A DNA stretch of 64,000 nucleotides from an uncultured Bacteroidia bacterium. GTDB taxonomy: Bacteria; Bacteroidota; Bacteroidia; Bacteroidales; UBA932. Position 1 is the stretch's first letter. Each line of letters opens with the position of its first letter. The DNA lies in assembly GCA_902801205.1 (NCBI GenBank), contig CADCHE010000010.1, forward strand, positions 1 to 64,000. The letters run 5' to 3'. Positions 18,226-27,511 of the stretch are shown here, piece after piece. The translations under genes were made by a program, and so were the position numbers. The notes below the pieces were generated by a model, which saw only the letters and a list, made by a program, of their open reading frames with translations, searched no databases and was not told where the DNA came from.

Positions 18226-18732
18226 ATGACACCGAAAGAGCGCATACTCGAGTGGTTGATCCGGCCGGAACGATACTATATCAAAAAGTACCTGCGATTC
18301 CTGCGGAAAGAAGAAAGATACACCGATTCCTCTCCAAACAAGTTGCTGGCTTTCTGGTACAAAGCCCGCAAAAACCGCCTGGGCGCCCGACTGGGATTCA
18401 TCATCAGTGCCGGTTGCTTCGGAGAAGGGTTGCGACTGGAGCATTACGGTTCCGTCATCGTCAATCCCAAGGCACGGATCGGAAAGAACTGCATCATCCA
18501 CGGAAACTGCTGCATCGGCAGTACGGGCGGCTATCCCGACGACTCTCCCGTTATCGGCGATAACGTCGACATCGGCCAGGGGGCCCAGATCCTCGGTGGA
18601 ATCCGCATCGCCGATGGCGTCCGTATCGGAGCCGGTGCCGTGGTTGTCAAGGATGTTCTGACACCCGGTGTCACAGTCGTTGGCGTTCCAGCCAAACCGG
18701 TTGATAACAAGAATAGTTCGGATGCTTCATAA
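18226..18732 (+). CDS. Hexapeptide-repeat acetyltransferase (serine acetyltransferase-like, LbH)
   Basis: A 168-residue acyltransferase with an N-terminal helical segment (to about residue 65) and a left-handed beta-helix of hexapeptide repeats (VIVNPKARIGKNCIIHG, IGDNVDIGQGAQILG, IADGVRIGAGAVVVKD) ending in VVGVPAKPV. This is the shape of CysE-like enzymes used in polysaccharide clusters for sugar O-acetylation. It is probably not a cysteine-pathway enzyme, because the N-terminal CysE domain is short. Its N-terminus resembles the remnant at 17378. It overlaps the iron-sulfur gene by 11 bases. Confidence 0.83.
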   Translation: MTPKERILEWLIRPERYYIKKYLRFLRKEERYTDSSPNKLLAFWYKARKNRLGARLGFIISAGCFGEGLRLEHYGSVIVNPKARIGKNCIIHGNCCIGSTGGYPDDSPVIGDNVDIGQGAQILGGIRIADGVRIGAGAVVVKDVLTPGVTVVGVPAKPVDNKNSSDAS

Positions 18733-19879
18733 TGTCTCTCAGTTTTCGGAGTGCTTCGGTTGCGGCGTATGCGCCGCAGCATGTCCGAAAAATGCAATTG
18801 CATACAAAGTAGCAGATGCAGGCTTTTACCGTCCTAGCGTCGATGAGACCAAATGTGTCGACTGCGGCCTTTGCATGCGAGTCTGTTCCTATTCCGATCA
18901 CGGCATCGCGCGGAAAGAGAACAGCGAGACCGGCTTCTACTCGGCCTGGAGCAATAACGAACAGACACGCCGGCTGGCAAGCAGCGGTGGAGTTGTTCAG
19001 GAACTTGCGCAAGCATGCATGAAGGCTGGCTATTCTTTCTGCGCCGCTCGTTATGACCATACGGACAACCGGGTCAAGCATACCATTATTGACGACGCCG
19101 CAGACTTGCGTTCCTGTACGGGATCGAACTATATCCAGAGCGACTTTGTCACCGATGGAATAGGAAAGCTCCAGGCCAGCCAGAAGTATCTCGTGATCGG
19201 GACGCCCTGCCAGATCGATTCCCTTCGCAGGTTGATTCGTCTTCAGAAAAGGGAAGATGATTTTATACTCGTAGACTTCTTCTGTCACGGGGTTCCCTCT
19301 ATCCGGATGTGGGATAAATACCTGTCTTACACACGGAAAACCGGCTTTCAAGAAGTCCGGTTCCGCGACAAGAGGGAAGGTTGGCACGAAGCGTCCTACC
19401 GCATCGTCCTCGCCAAGGAGGGGGAACGCCTCTGGGAATCGAAACTGACGGACGGAGACTTGTTCTACCAGTTTTTTTTGCGGGACCGGTGCCTGAATGC
19501 GGCATGCTACGGCCCCTGTAAATTCAAGACGGTCCATTCGGCCGCAGATATCCGCGTCGGTGACATGTGGGGAAGGAAATTCAGCGGCGACCGGCAAGGA
19601 GTCAATGTTGTGATTACGTTCTCCGAAAAGGGAGAAAAAGTTTTTAAAGGGTTGAAGACTTGTACTATCCATGTGGAGGATAAGGAGCAAGCCCTGGACG
19701 GGCAAATGACATGCAACGCCAAACGCCCGCCATCCTATCCGTATGTTTACAAGGCACTTCATACGAGTAAGTCGCTTCCAAGGATTCAACGGGGAGCCTT
19801 GCTTCGGGAGTTTCCAGGGCGAGTCAAGAGCAGACTCGTCGCATATACTCAAATCCTGAAGCGCCATTTTGTCAAATAG
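18722..19879 (+). CDS. Coenzyme F420 hydrogenase/dehydrogenase beta-subunit-like iron-sulfur protein
   Basis: A 385-residue cytoplasmic protein with two N-terminal 4Fe-4S ferredoxin motifs (Cys 11, 14, 17, 21 and Cys 45, 48, 51, 55), followed by the FrhB N- and C-terminal domains (VIGTPCQIDSLRRL and DFFCHGVPSIRMW). I take the ATG at 18722 because it starts directly before the first Cys cluster; an in-frame ATG at 18668 lies inside the upstream gene. Such proteins are common beside polysaccharide pyruvyl transferases in Bacteroides-type loci, as here, but their redox reaction is not established. True F420 use is not implied. Confidence 0.85.
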   Translation: MLHNVSQFSECFGCGVCAAACPKNAIAYKVADAGFYRPSVDETKCVDCGLCMRVCSYSDHGIARKENSETGFYSAWSNNEQTRRLASSGGVVQELAQACMKAGYSFCAARYDHTDNRVKHTIIDDAADLRSCTGSNYIQSDFVTDGIGKLQASQKYLVIGTPCQIDSLRRLIRLQKREDDFILVDFFCHGVPSIRMWDKYLSYTRKTGFQEVRFRDKREGWHEASYRIVLAKEGERLWESKLTDGDLFYQFFLRDRCLNAACYGPCKFKTVHSAADIRVGDMWGRKFSGDRQGVNVVITFSEKGEKVFKGLKTCTIHVEDKEQALDGQMTCNAKRPPSYPYVYKALHTSKSLPRIQRGALLREFPGRVKSRLVAYTQILKRHFVK

Positions 19880-19893
19880 CGTTCTGCATCCAC

Positions 19894-20991
19894 ATGAGAA
19901 TCAATACAATAACATGTCACGACGTGTATAACCACGGAGCCTCCTTACAGGCCTTCGCGCTGCAGGAATATCTCCGGAGTTTGGGACATGACGTTCAGAT
20001 TATCGACTATAAACCGGACTATCTCAGCCAGCACTATCGGCTTGACGACGTTAATCCTGTCTATGACCGCCCCATCATCCGCTGGCTTTACATGTTGGCA
20101 AAACTGCCTTCCCGTATGTTACTTCGTCCCAGGAAATGGGCGTTCGACCGGTTTACAAAAAAGTTCCTTCTCCTGACACCGAGGCGTTATCACAGCAATG
20201 ACGAGTTGAAAGAGAATCCCCCACAAGCGGACCTGTACATTTGCGGAAGCGACCAGATCTGGAATACGATTTTTCCCAATGGCAAAGACCCTGCTTTTTA
20301 TCTTGATTTCGCGCCACGGGGCAAAAAACGGATCGCTTATGCAGCCAGCTTTGCCACAAGAGAGGTGGAGACGTCTTGCTTTGGATTCGTATCGGACATG
20401 CTCTCGCACCTAGACGCCATTTCCGTTCGCGAAAGATCTTCCCTTGCACTCCTGGAAGCGCTGGGGAGGAAAGATGGGACCGCCGTTTGCGATCCGGTAT
20501 TCCTGATGGACCGGGCTTTTTGGTCGCGCTTCGCAGGCAAACCGACGCATAACGTCCGCCCCTACCTCGTCGTTTATGATTTCGAACAGTCGGAGTCTGT
20601 ACGCCGCATCGCTGAGAGAGTCGCCGCTGAAGAACGTCTGACCATCTGCAACATCGGACCACGCAAGCTTTCTTACGCGCACAGGAACTACACATCCTCC
20701 GGACCGAAGGATTTTGTCCGTCTCATTCGAGATGCCCGGTTCGTCCTGTCGAACTCCTTCCACGCGACTGCGTTTTCCATGATCTTTCATGTTCCCTTTT
20801 TCATCGTAAAAAGAAGCGAAGCGATCAATGAAAGAATGCAATCGCTGTTAACAGATTGTTCTTTAGTCCACCGGATCGTTGAATGCCCGGACCATCTGGC
20901 TTCTTTCTCCGTCGACTACGATAACGTAGAGGCGCACCTGAATCCTGTTATTTCCGAGAGCAAACGCTTCATACAAAGTATTTGTTTATGA
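19894..20991 (+). CDS. Polysaccharide pyruvyl transferase family protein
   Basis: This 365-residue protein has the N-terminal NHGASLQAFALQEYL segment, the GSDQIWNTIF hallmark and a C-terminal SNSFHATAFSMIF motif. It is the second pyruvyl transferase of the locus and only distantly similar to the one at 7914. It follows the iron-sulfur protein by 14 bases, a pairing seen in many Bacteroidales capsule loci, and overlaps the next GT4 by 4 bases. A role in pyruvylation of one residue of the repeat unit is the family-based guess. Confidence 0.86.
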   Translation: MRINTITCHDVYNHGASLQAFALQEYLRSLGHDVQIIDYKPDYLSQHYRLDDVNPVYDRPIIRWLYMLAKLPSRMLLRPRKWAFDRFTKKFLLLTPRRYHSNDELKENPPQADLYICGSDQIWNTIFPNGKDPAFYLDFAPRGKKRIAYAASFATREVETSCFGFVSDMLSHLDAISVRERSSLALLEALGRKDGTAVCDPVFLMDRAFWSRFAGKPTHNVRPYLVVYDFEQSESVRRIAERVAAEERLTICNIGPRKLSYAHRNYTSSGPKDFVRLIRDARFVLSNSFHATAFSMIFHVPFFIVKRSEAINERMQSLLTDCSLVHRIVECPDHLASFSVDYDNVEAHLNPVISESKRFIQSICL

Positions 20992-22097
20992 GAATCCTTC
21001 AAATGCACAGGAACCTCGGAGCAGGTGGAATCGAGGCACTGGTTTTCCACCTCAGCAATGCGCTGGCAAAAGAGCATGATGTCACGGTCTGCACAATCAA
21101 CACGCCATCAACGGCGGATCACTTTTTCGCGAGGCTTGATCCGCACATAAAAAAAGAAACGATCGGAATGACTCCGGGCAACAATCCGCTCGGAACCGTA
21201 ATCAAGATTTTCCGCTATATTCGAAAAGGTCATTTCGATATCGTCCAACTGCACGGCTTTTTTTATTTTTATTCATTGGCCATCATCCTACTGCACAAGC
21301 GGACGCATTTTTTTTATACCGTCCATAGCGACGCATCCAAAGAAAACAATCCATGGGACATCCGGTTGTTTCGTTTGAAACGCTTTTGTTTCCGCAAGAA
21401 GTGGATGACCCCCATCACTATCTCTCACGCGTCCCAAGAATCGTTCCGGAATTTGTACGGCTGTGGGAGTGAAATGATCTACAACGGGATCGAGAAGCCG
21501 GAAACAGGCAATGGTGTCCGGCTTAGGGAAGCCTTTCACTTGCTGCCCTCCACAAAGGTATTTATTCACCCCGGGCGTTTATCACGAGAAAAAAACCAGA
21601 TCTGGCTCTGCCGGATTTTCGACCGGCTGGTACGGGAAGGGAATGATGTTGCGCTGATCCTTGCCGGTCCTGCACATTTCCAACAGGTCCTGGAAGAGAT
21701 TTCTCCGTTTTTCTCTGACCGCATCATGTATGTCGGAGAACGTTCCGACATTCCCGCTCTTATGGCCCAATGCCTGGGAATGTGTCTCTGCTCCCAATAT
21801 GAAGGAATGCCCATTGTCCTGCTCGAAGCACTTGCAACCGGGTGTGTCCCCGTATGCACCCCCGTCGGTGGAATCGTCAATGTCATCAAAGATGGTGTCA
21901 ACGGGGTGCTTTCCACGGAAGTGTCTGAGGAATCGTATTACCAGGCCTTGAAAGGGTTCCTGGCGTCATGCGACCGTCCGGACTGGCTACAAGGAATCAA
22001 AGAAAACTGCAGGCAATCTTTTGCAGGGTTCGACATCCGGATCACCAGCAAACAATACGAAGAATGTTACAAAAAAACGCTCCTCCGTACCCAATGA
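20988..22097 (+). CDS. Glycosyltransferase family 4
   Basis: The 369-residue GT-B enzyme starts MRILQMHRNLGAGGIEALVFHLSNAL. It has FIHPGRLSREKNQ in the second Rossmann domain and the GT4 donor-site segment YEGMPIVLLEALATG. The ATG at 20988 overlaps the preceding stop (ATGA); a TTG two codons upstream is less likely. It overlaps the following GT8 gene by 4 bases. Confidence 0.88.
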   Translation: MRILQMHRNLGAGGIEALVFHLSNALAKEHDVTVCTINTPSTADHFFARLDPHIKKETIGMTPGNNPLGTVIKIFRYIRKGHFDIVQLHGFFYFYSLAIILLHKRTHFFYTVHSDASKENNPWDIRLFRLKRFCFRKKWMTPITISHASQESFRNLYGCGSEMIYNGIEKPETGNGVRLREAFHLLPSTKVFIHPGRLSREKNQIWLCRIFDRLVREGNDVALILAGPAHFQQVLEEISPFFSDRIMYVGERSDIPALMAQCLGMCLCSQYEGMPIVLLEALATGCVPVCTPVGGIVNVIKDGVNGVLSTEVSEESYYQALKGFLASCDRPDWLQGIKENCRQSFAGFDIRITSKQYEECYKKTLLRTQ

Positions 22098-23011
22098 AAC
22101 CGATACCCCTCGCCATTGCATTCACACCCAATTACTTCGTGCCGGCCGCCACGATGCTGCGTTCCCTGCTGGACGCATCGGAAGGCGCCTACGAAGTCAT
22201 CTGCCTGGTGACCGACCCGATCCCGCAGCAGATGCAGGAGAAACTCCAGCGGCTCGGCGATGGACGTCTCTCCTTCACCCACATTCCGATGAAGGGACGG
22301 ATGGAGGGGATCTACATCGACCCGCGCTACACCGAGGCGGCCTCGTTCCGCCTCCTGCTGCCGGAACTCCTGCCCGAGTACGAGTCGGTCGCCTACATTG
22401 ACTGCGACGTCATCGTCCGGCAGGACATCGGCAAACTCTTCGAAACGACGGACCTTGGAGACAACTACCTGGGCGCCGTCTTCGAAGCGCCGATTGAAAA
22501 CCAGGCGGAGCGGTTCCGCGCCCTGGGCTGCGACCCGTCACGCTACTTCAACTCCGGCTTCCTGCTGATGAACCTGGCCGCGATGCGGAAAGACAAGGTG
22601 TCGGAGAAACTGTTGGAGGCCTGCAAAGTCGACTGGCTGGAATTCCCGGACCAGGATGCCCTCAACCAGGTCTGTCAGGGAAAGGTTCTGCCACTCAGCC
22701 CGGTATACAACGGCATCCGGACGTTCTTCATTCCGGAATACAAGAAAGAATTCACCGCGCAGTACAGCGATGCCCTCTGGGAACAAGTCCAGCGCGAAGC
22801 GACCATCCACTACACCGGCGGAAAGCCCTGGAACATTTTCTCCGTCCGCTTCGCCGACTGGTGGCGCACCTATGAAAGCCTGCCGGAAGAGATCCAGCAG
22901 GAATGGACGCCGCCCCGGAAAGCGGCCACACTCTGGAAACTGTACCGCATCCGCCCGGCGGGCACCCTTCTTGAGGGGTTCCGACGCCTGAAACAAGTCT
23001 TGAAGCGATGA
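22094..23011 (+). CDS. Glycosyltransferase family 8
   Basis: A 305-residue retaining GT-A enzyme. It has IAFTPNYFVPAATMLRSLL at the start, the DxD motif in YIDCDVIV (D103, D105), FNSGFLLMNL, and the C-terminal HYTGGKPW that binds the nucleotide phosphates. This is the LgtC/galactosyl- or glucosyltransferase layout. Codon use is strongly GC-rich, like the GT14 that follows and unlike the genes on either side, which suggests the pair travelled together. The ATG at 22094 overlaps the upstream stop; an ATG further upstream is inside the previous gene. Confidence 0.9.
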   Translation: MKPIPLAIAFTPNYFVPAATMLRSLLDASEGAYEVICLVTDPIPQQMQEKLQRLGDGRLSFTHIPMKGRMEGIYIDPRYTEAASFRLLLPELLPEYESVAYIDCDVIVRQDIGKLFETTDLGDNYLGAVFEAPIENQAERFRALGCDPSRYFNSGFLLMNLAAMRKDKVSEKLLEACKVDWLEFPDQDALNQVCQGKVLPLSPVYNGIRTFFIPEYKKEFTAQYSDALWEQVQREATIHYTGGKPWNIFSVRFADWWRTYESLPEEIQQEWTPPRKAATLWKLYRIRPAGTLLEGFRRLKQVLKR

Positions 23012-23874
23012 AACACGCCTTCCTCATCCTGGCTCACAACGAATTCGAGGTGCTGCGCCGCCTGGTCGCCGCCCTGGACGACCCGCGGAACGACATATTT
23101 ATCCACTTCGACCGGAAAGTCGTCACCCTGCCGGCGCTCGAGACGCAGCACGCTACGCTTACCGTCCTGGAAGAACGGATCGATGTCCGCTGGGGCGGGC
23201 TCAGCATGCTACAGGCGGAAGTCGCCCTGTTCCGGGCGGCCTGCTCCCGGGGGCCCTACCAGTATTATCATCTGCTCTCCGGGGTCGACCTGCCCCTCAG
23301 GAGCCAGGACAGCATCCATGCTTTCTTCGACCGGAACAACGGAAAGGAATTCATCGGTTACACCCTGACGCAGATGACGCCGGAGTACGTACGGAAAATG
23401 CAACGCCGGCACCTCTTCTACGAGCATTTCAAGAGCCGCAACTTGGTTATCAGGCTCATCCGGAGCGCCTTCATCCGCGCGCAGGAATGGCTCGGCATCT
23501 ACCGGAACAAAAACATCGACTTCAAGAAGGGCTCCCAATGGGTGAGCATCACCGACGGGATGGCGCGTTATTTCCTGGCGCATGAGGGATGGATGATGAA
23601 GGTGTTCCGCGGCACATTCTGCTGCGACGAGGTGGCGATGCAGACGCTCTGCTGGATGTCACCTTACCGGGAGCATCTCTACAACACGACGGACGACGGC
23701 ACCGGCTGCTTGCGTGCTATCGGGTGGCAGGTCCATGACGGGTGGAGCCAACTGATTGATTACAATGCCGGCGACTACGAAAAGCTGGCTGCCTCCCCCG
23801 CCCTCTTTGCCCGGAAGTTCAACGGATCCGACCCTGCGTTTCTCGACCGGATTTCCTTGCTTTCACGACGATGA
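23008..23874 (+). CDS. Core-2/I-branching-like glycosyltransferase (GT14 family)
   Basis: A 288-residue paralogue of the protein at 15568: MKHAFLILAHNEFEVLRRLV, then IFIHFDRKV, ERIDVRWGGLSMLQAE, YQYYHLLSGVDLPL and the C-terminal WVSITDGMARYFL region. GT14 enzymes form branches by beta-1,6 linkage in characterised members; the linkage here is unknown. It overlaps GT8 and the acyltransferase by 4 bases each. The acyl group could be placed on the branch sugar it adds; this is inference from the repeated gene order. Confidence 0.87.
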   Translation: MKHAFLILAHNEFEVLRRLVAALDDPRNDIFIHFDRKVVTLPALETQHATLTVLEERIDVRWGGLSMLQAEVALFRAACSRGPYQYYHLLSGVDLPLRSQDSIHAFFDRNNGKEFIGYTLTQMTPEYVRKMQRRHLFYEHFKSRNLVIRLIRSAFIRAQEWLGIYRNKNIDFKKGSQWVSITDGMARYFLAHEGWMMKVFRGTFCCDEVAMQTLCWMSPYREHLYNTTDDGTGCLRAIGWQVHDGWSQLIDYNAGDYEKLAASPALFARKFNGSDPAFLDRISLLSRR

Positions 23875-24953
23875 CCTCCAATCCTTCCCTATTTGACAAA
23901 CGCCAGTCTTCCGTCATCGAGTGGCTTCGGTTTGCCATGGCCTGCATGGTCGTGCTCTTGCATGCCGCCGGGAAAGGAGAACTCGGCCATGATACGTTTT
24001 CTTATATCAGGATTTTGCTCGCCCATGGCATCTGCCGCGTTGCCGTGCCCGTCTTTTTTATCATATCCGGATACCTTTTCTTCACAAAGTTGTCGGAATG
24101 GAACGCCTCCGTTTGGAGAAACAAGGTGAAAAAGCGCATCCATTCGCTGCTGATCCCATACATCGCCTGGAACACCCTCGCCCTTTTCATCTTCTATGCG
24201 TACGCCGTCATCCGCGCACACCGAGGAGGTGAGGTCCCGGTTTCCTTCCCGGCTTTCTTCCAGCAACAGAAAGGGTTCATGTACCTTTGGAATACCAGCA
24301 ATGGGTCTCCCATTGACTACCCGCTCTGGTTTGTCAGGGATCTCTTCCTCCTGTCACTGGGGGCTCCGATCATCCATGTTTTCCTCAAGAAACTGAAGAT
24401 TCCAGGATTACTGCTGCTGGTCCTTGGTTTGTTTTCCATCAAATCTTTTCCCCAAGGAGTGTTGTTTTATGCAATCGGGGCTTATCTCCAGATGAACCGG
24501 AAAAACCTGCTGGCGGTTTTCTCGATATTTCATGTACCCTGCAGCATCGCCGCCTTGGTCTGCCTTGTTTTGCTATGCGTTTCTTTCTTTGAACAAGGAT
24601 GGTGGTTCCAGATATCGCAGAAAGGTTTCATCTTATTCGGGACGCTCAGTACTTTCCATTTGGCCGATATTCTCGTCGGAAACAAGGAAATAGAGCGAAA
24701 CGCATTCCTTTCCAGATGCAGTTTCTTCATTTTCGCCGCGCATGGAATCCTGATTCTGGATGATTTTGCCTTCTATATTTGCTTACATCTGTTCAACGGC
24801 TCCAGCTTGACCGTACAAATGGCCGATTTGGTCTGCCGGACCGGTTTGACAATCCTCATCTGCCTGCTACTGTATTACTTGACAGAACGTTTCCTGCCTA
24901 AAACTACTCGATTCCTGACCGGGAATCGGTCTTCTCGTCTTTCACATGCATAA
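23871..24953 (+). CDS. Membrane acyltransferase (acyltransferase-3 family)
   Basis: A 360-residue polytopic protein opening SSVIEWLRFAMACMVVLLHAAG, with the conserved Arg and a His in helix 1, then AHGICRVAVPVFFIISGYLFF and about eight more hydrophobic helices. It belongs to the same superfamily as the protein at 16371 but to a different branch, with the RVAVPVFFIISGY motif typical of O-acetyltransferases. It overlaps GT14 by 4 bases and the downstream phosphotransferase by 8. Confidence 0.87.
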   Translation: MTSNPSLFDKRQSSVIEWLRFAMACMVVLLHAAGKGELGHDTFSYIRILLAHGICRVAVPVFFIISGYLFFTKLSEWNASVWRNKVKKRIHSLLIPYIAWNTLALFIFYAYAVIRAHRGGEVPVSFPAFFQQQKGFMYLWNTSNGSPIDYPLWFVRDLFLLSLGAPIIHVFLKKLKIPGLLLLVLGLFSIKSFPQGVLFYAIGAYLQMNRKNLLAVFSIFHVPCSIAALVCLVLLCVSFFEQGWWFQISQKGFILFGTLSTFHLADILVGNKEIERNAFLSRCSFFIFAAHGILILDDFAFYICLHLFNGSSLTVQMADLVCRTGLTILICLLLYYLTERFLPKTTRFLTGNRSSRLSHA

Positions 24954-26532
24954 AGTCATCAACTTCTTTTTGGAGCCCTTCGGAAAGGAGTGGGCTTTTT
25001 TTATCGCCCTCTGGCTGTTGGCCTCCTCCGCCGACGTATATTTTTGGTCCATTCACGGGAATCCCGCTTTCGGGATATACATGGGAATACATGGATTCAT
25101 TCAAGTCTACGCCATCGTTCTGCTGCTTGGACTATTCCGGAACCGGTTCCGGACCATCCTCCAATGGATCCTCCTGGCTCTCGGCGTGCTCAACCTTTGT
25201 GCGGACACTTGCGTCCACCGGATCATGCATTTCGGCTTCACGGGAGACATGGTCGCCATTATCCTGGGATCCAATTTTTCGGAAGCCTCTGAATTCCTCC
25301 CGATGTACGTCACCCCTCAGGCCATTCTATTCATTGTTTCCGTCATTGCACTCGCATTCCTTGTCCTTTATTTCCGGAAGACGATTTCTGCGTGGATGAA
25401 GCCATGGCTGCAATGGGGCCTGGCCTTTGTACTGCTGTCTTTTATCCTCCTCGTTTCTGTCCGACATTCACGAAACTGGGAAGGCGTTTTCCTGAATAAA
25501 ATCGGTCTTTTCCTCTCCTATGATGCTCCTGTGGACCTGACAGGATACCGGACGGAACCGGAAATAGAAGTGACTGGCGAGCAGCCGGAAACGGTTGTCA
25601 TGATCATCGGCGAGTCGCTTTCGAAGAGGCATTGCTCCTTGTATGGATACCCGCGTCAGACTACCCCTTTCTGGGATGCAATGGCGGCCGACTCCTCCCT
25701 CATCGTATACAATAACGTTTCGTCCGCCTATACGAATACGGTCGGCGCATTCCAAAGGCTCCTGACGACGTACGACAACCACGCGCCGGAGGATACCGTG
25801 TGGTACAAATACACGTTTCTGGAGGATGTCATGTCGATGGCCGGATACAGGACGACGTGGATCTCCAACCAGAGTTCCTCCGGGATATACGACAACATCG
25901 TTGCCAAGTTCGCAGCCTTGTCCGACACCGTTGAATGGGTCGGGCCCAAAGGGTTGGGAATCGGGAAAACAAACAAAGACGAGGACGTCTTCCCCTTCAT
26001 CCAGACGCTTGTAGCAAGCACGACTCTTGACAAGAATTTCGTGATCATCCACTTGATGGGTTCACATGAAGGTTTCGGTTCGCGGTATCCGGCCTCTTTT
26101 GCCCGATTCACAGAAAAAGACTATCCGGACAAACCGGAAGGACAGCGATCGACATTGGCCGAATACGACAATTCCGTCCTCTACAGCGACTACGTCGTAT
26201 CGACCATCATGCATCTGTTCGATGAAAAAGAGGCGTTGGTCCTCTTTTTCCCGGACCACTCGCTGGACATTTACGACAGCGATCCCTCCTATGCAGGCCA
26301 CGCACGGACCGGAAACGAAGTCTCGGTGCGCGCCGGTGAAGATATTCCATTCATCCTGTACCCGACTTCCCGATACAAGGAAGCATTTCCCGACAAAATG
26401 GAGAGGATAAAATCCGCATGCAGCAATGCATTCAACACAGAAGACCTGATCTATACCATCATGGACATCTGCAACATCAAGTTTGCAGAAAATGTGTCCG
26501 TAGAAGAAAAATCGCTCCTGCAACTCAATTGA
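24946..26532 (+). CDS. Alkaline-phosphatase-fold phosphotransferase (EptA/CptA-like phosphoethanolamine transferase)
   Basis: This 528-residue protein has five N-terminal transmembrane helices (to about residue 172) and a periplasmic sulfatase-fold domain. The metal-binding Glu is in IIGESLSKRHCSLYGYPRQT (E223), the nucleophilic Thr is in SAYTNTVGAF (T263 or T265), and a late metal pair lies in FFPDHSLD. This matches lipid A/core phosphoethanolamine transferases more than LTA synthases, because of the R/K-H-x-SLYGY-R-TTP pattern. In this locus it may decorate the exopolysaccharide or lipid A with phosphoethanolamine or phosphoglycerol. It overlaps the acyltransferase by 8 bases. Confidence 0.85.
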   Translation: MHKVINFFLEPFGKEWAFFIALWLLASSADVYFWSIHGNPAFGIYMGIHGFIQVYAIVLLLGLFRNRFRTILQWILLALGVLNLCADTCVHRIMHFGFTGDMVAIILGSNFSEASEFLPMYVTPQAILFIVSVIALAFLVLYFRKTISAWMKPWLQWGLAFVLLSFILLVSVRHSRNWEGVFLNKIGLFLSYDAPVDLTGYRTEPEIEVTGEQPETVVMIIGESLSKRHCSLYGYPRQTTPFWDAMAADSSLIVYNNVSSAYTNTVGAFQRLLTTYDNHAPEDTVWYKYTFLEDVMSMAGYRTTWISNQSSSGIYDNIVAKFAALSDTVEWVGPKGLGIGKTNKDEDVFPFIQTLVASTTLDKNFVIIHLMGSHEGFGSRYPASFARFTEKDYPDKPEGQRSTLAEYDNSVLYSDYVVSTIMHLFDEKEALVLFFPDHSLDIYDSDPSYAGHARTGNEVSVRAGEDIPFILYPTSRYKEAFPDKMERIKSACSNAFNTEDLIYTIMDICNIKFAENVSVEEKSLLQLN

Positions 26533-26536
26533 CACG

Positions 26537-27508
26537 ATGAAAATCAGCATTATCATGCCGGTATACAACGCGGAGAAGACAATCCGCGAGAGCCTGGACA
26601 GTATACAGGAACAGTCCTTCCGCGATTTCGATATTGTCTTCATCGATGACTGCAGCACCGATGGAACGAGCGCGATCCTGGAGGCATTCCAAAAAGACAG
26701 CGGCATCCCGTGCAGGATTGTCCGGCAAGAGAAGAACGGAGGGGTTGCCGCAGCCAGGAACCGGGGACTTCAAGAGGCGGCAGGAGAATTCCTGGCTTTC
26801 GTCGATGCCGACGACAAGATCGAGCCCCGGGCACTTGAGCTGGCCATCGCGGCCGTGCAGGAGGATACGGACATCATCGGATGGGACTGGACGCTGGGAT
26901 TTGAAAAGATCGGACGGCACATGCGCCAGGCGGACTACGGAACGCCTCTGGAAGCCATCAAGAACCTGACCGGCGGAACGATGCGATGGAACCTCTGGCT
27001 GTTCATGATCCGTCGTGACCTGGTAATCCGGAACGGCATCCGCTTTATCGACGGAGCCAACATGGGAGAGGATATGATGTTCGTGCTGAAAGCATTCCAG
27101 TACGCACATGGGACCGTCCAGATTCACGAACCGCTGTATCGGTACAATGCCGTAAACACGGCCTCCATCAGTAAACAATTCGACACGATACGGAGGAAAG
27201 AGGTAGAGACGAATGTTCTCGAAGCGGAACGAAGCCTTCGCGATTCCGAATACGTAAGCCAGCTGGGGGACTCGGTCCAGTTCCTGAAATTGTATTTGAA
27301 ACTTCCTCTGCTGATCAGTGATACCCGCTCGGATTACGAACTTTGGTACAATTGGTTCCCGGAGTCCAATGCATTCGCCATGAAAAACAAAGCGCTCCCG
27401 CTCCGAACCCGGCTGCTGCAAGGAATGGCAGCCAAAAGACTTTGGTGGGGCGTCAGAATGTACTATCTTTGCGTTTACAAATTCATTTACGGCATTATCT
27501 ACCGGTAG
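26537..27508 (+). CDS. Glycosyltransferase family 2
   Basis: A 323-residue GT2 with ISIIMPVYNAEKTI, FIDDCSTDGT and DADD at 90-93, and a C-terminal helical part after residue 230. It is four bases downstream of the phosphotransferase and three bases upstream of the polymerase-like gene. Its donor is unknown. Confidence 0.88.
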   Translation: MKISIIMPVYNAEKTIRESLDSIQEQSFRDFDIVFIDDCSTDGTSAILEAFQKDSGIPCRIVRQEKNGGVAAARNRGLQEAAGEFLAFVDADDKIEPRALELAIAAVQEDTDIIGWDWTLGFEKIGRHMRQADYGTPLEAIKNLTGGTMRWNLWLFMIRRDLVIRNGIRFIDGANMGEDMMFVLKAFQYAHGTVQIHEPLYRYNAVNTASISKQFDTIRRKEVETNVLEAERSLRDSEYVSQLGDSVQFLKLYLKLPLLISDTRSDYELWYNWFPESNAFAMKNKALPLRTRLLQGMAAKRLWWGVRMYYLCVYKFIYGIIYR

Positions 27509-27511
27509 GCG

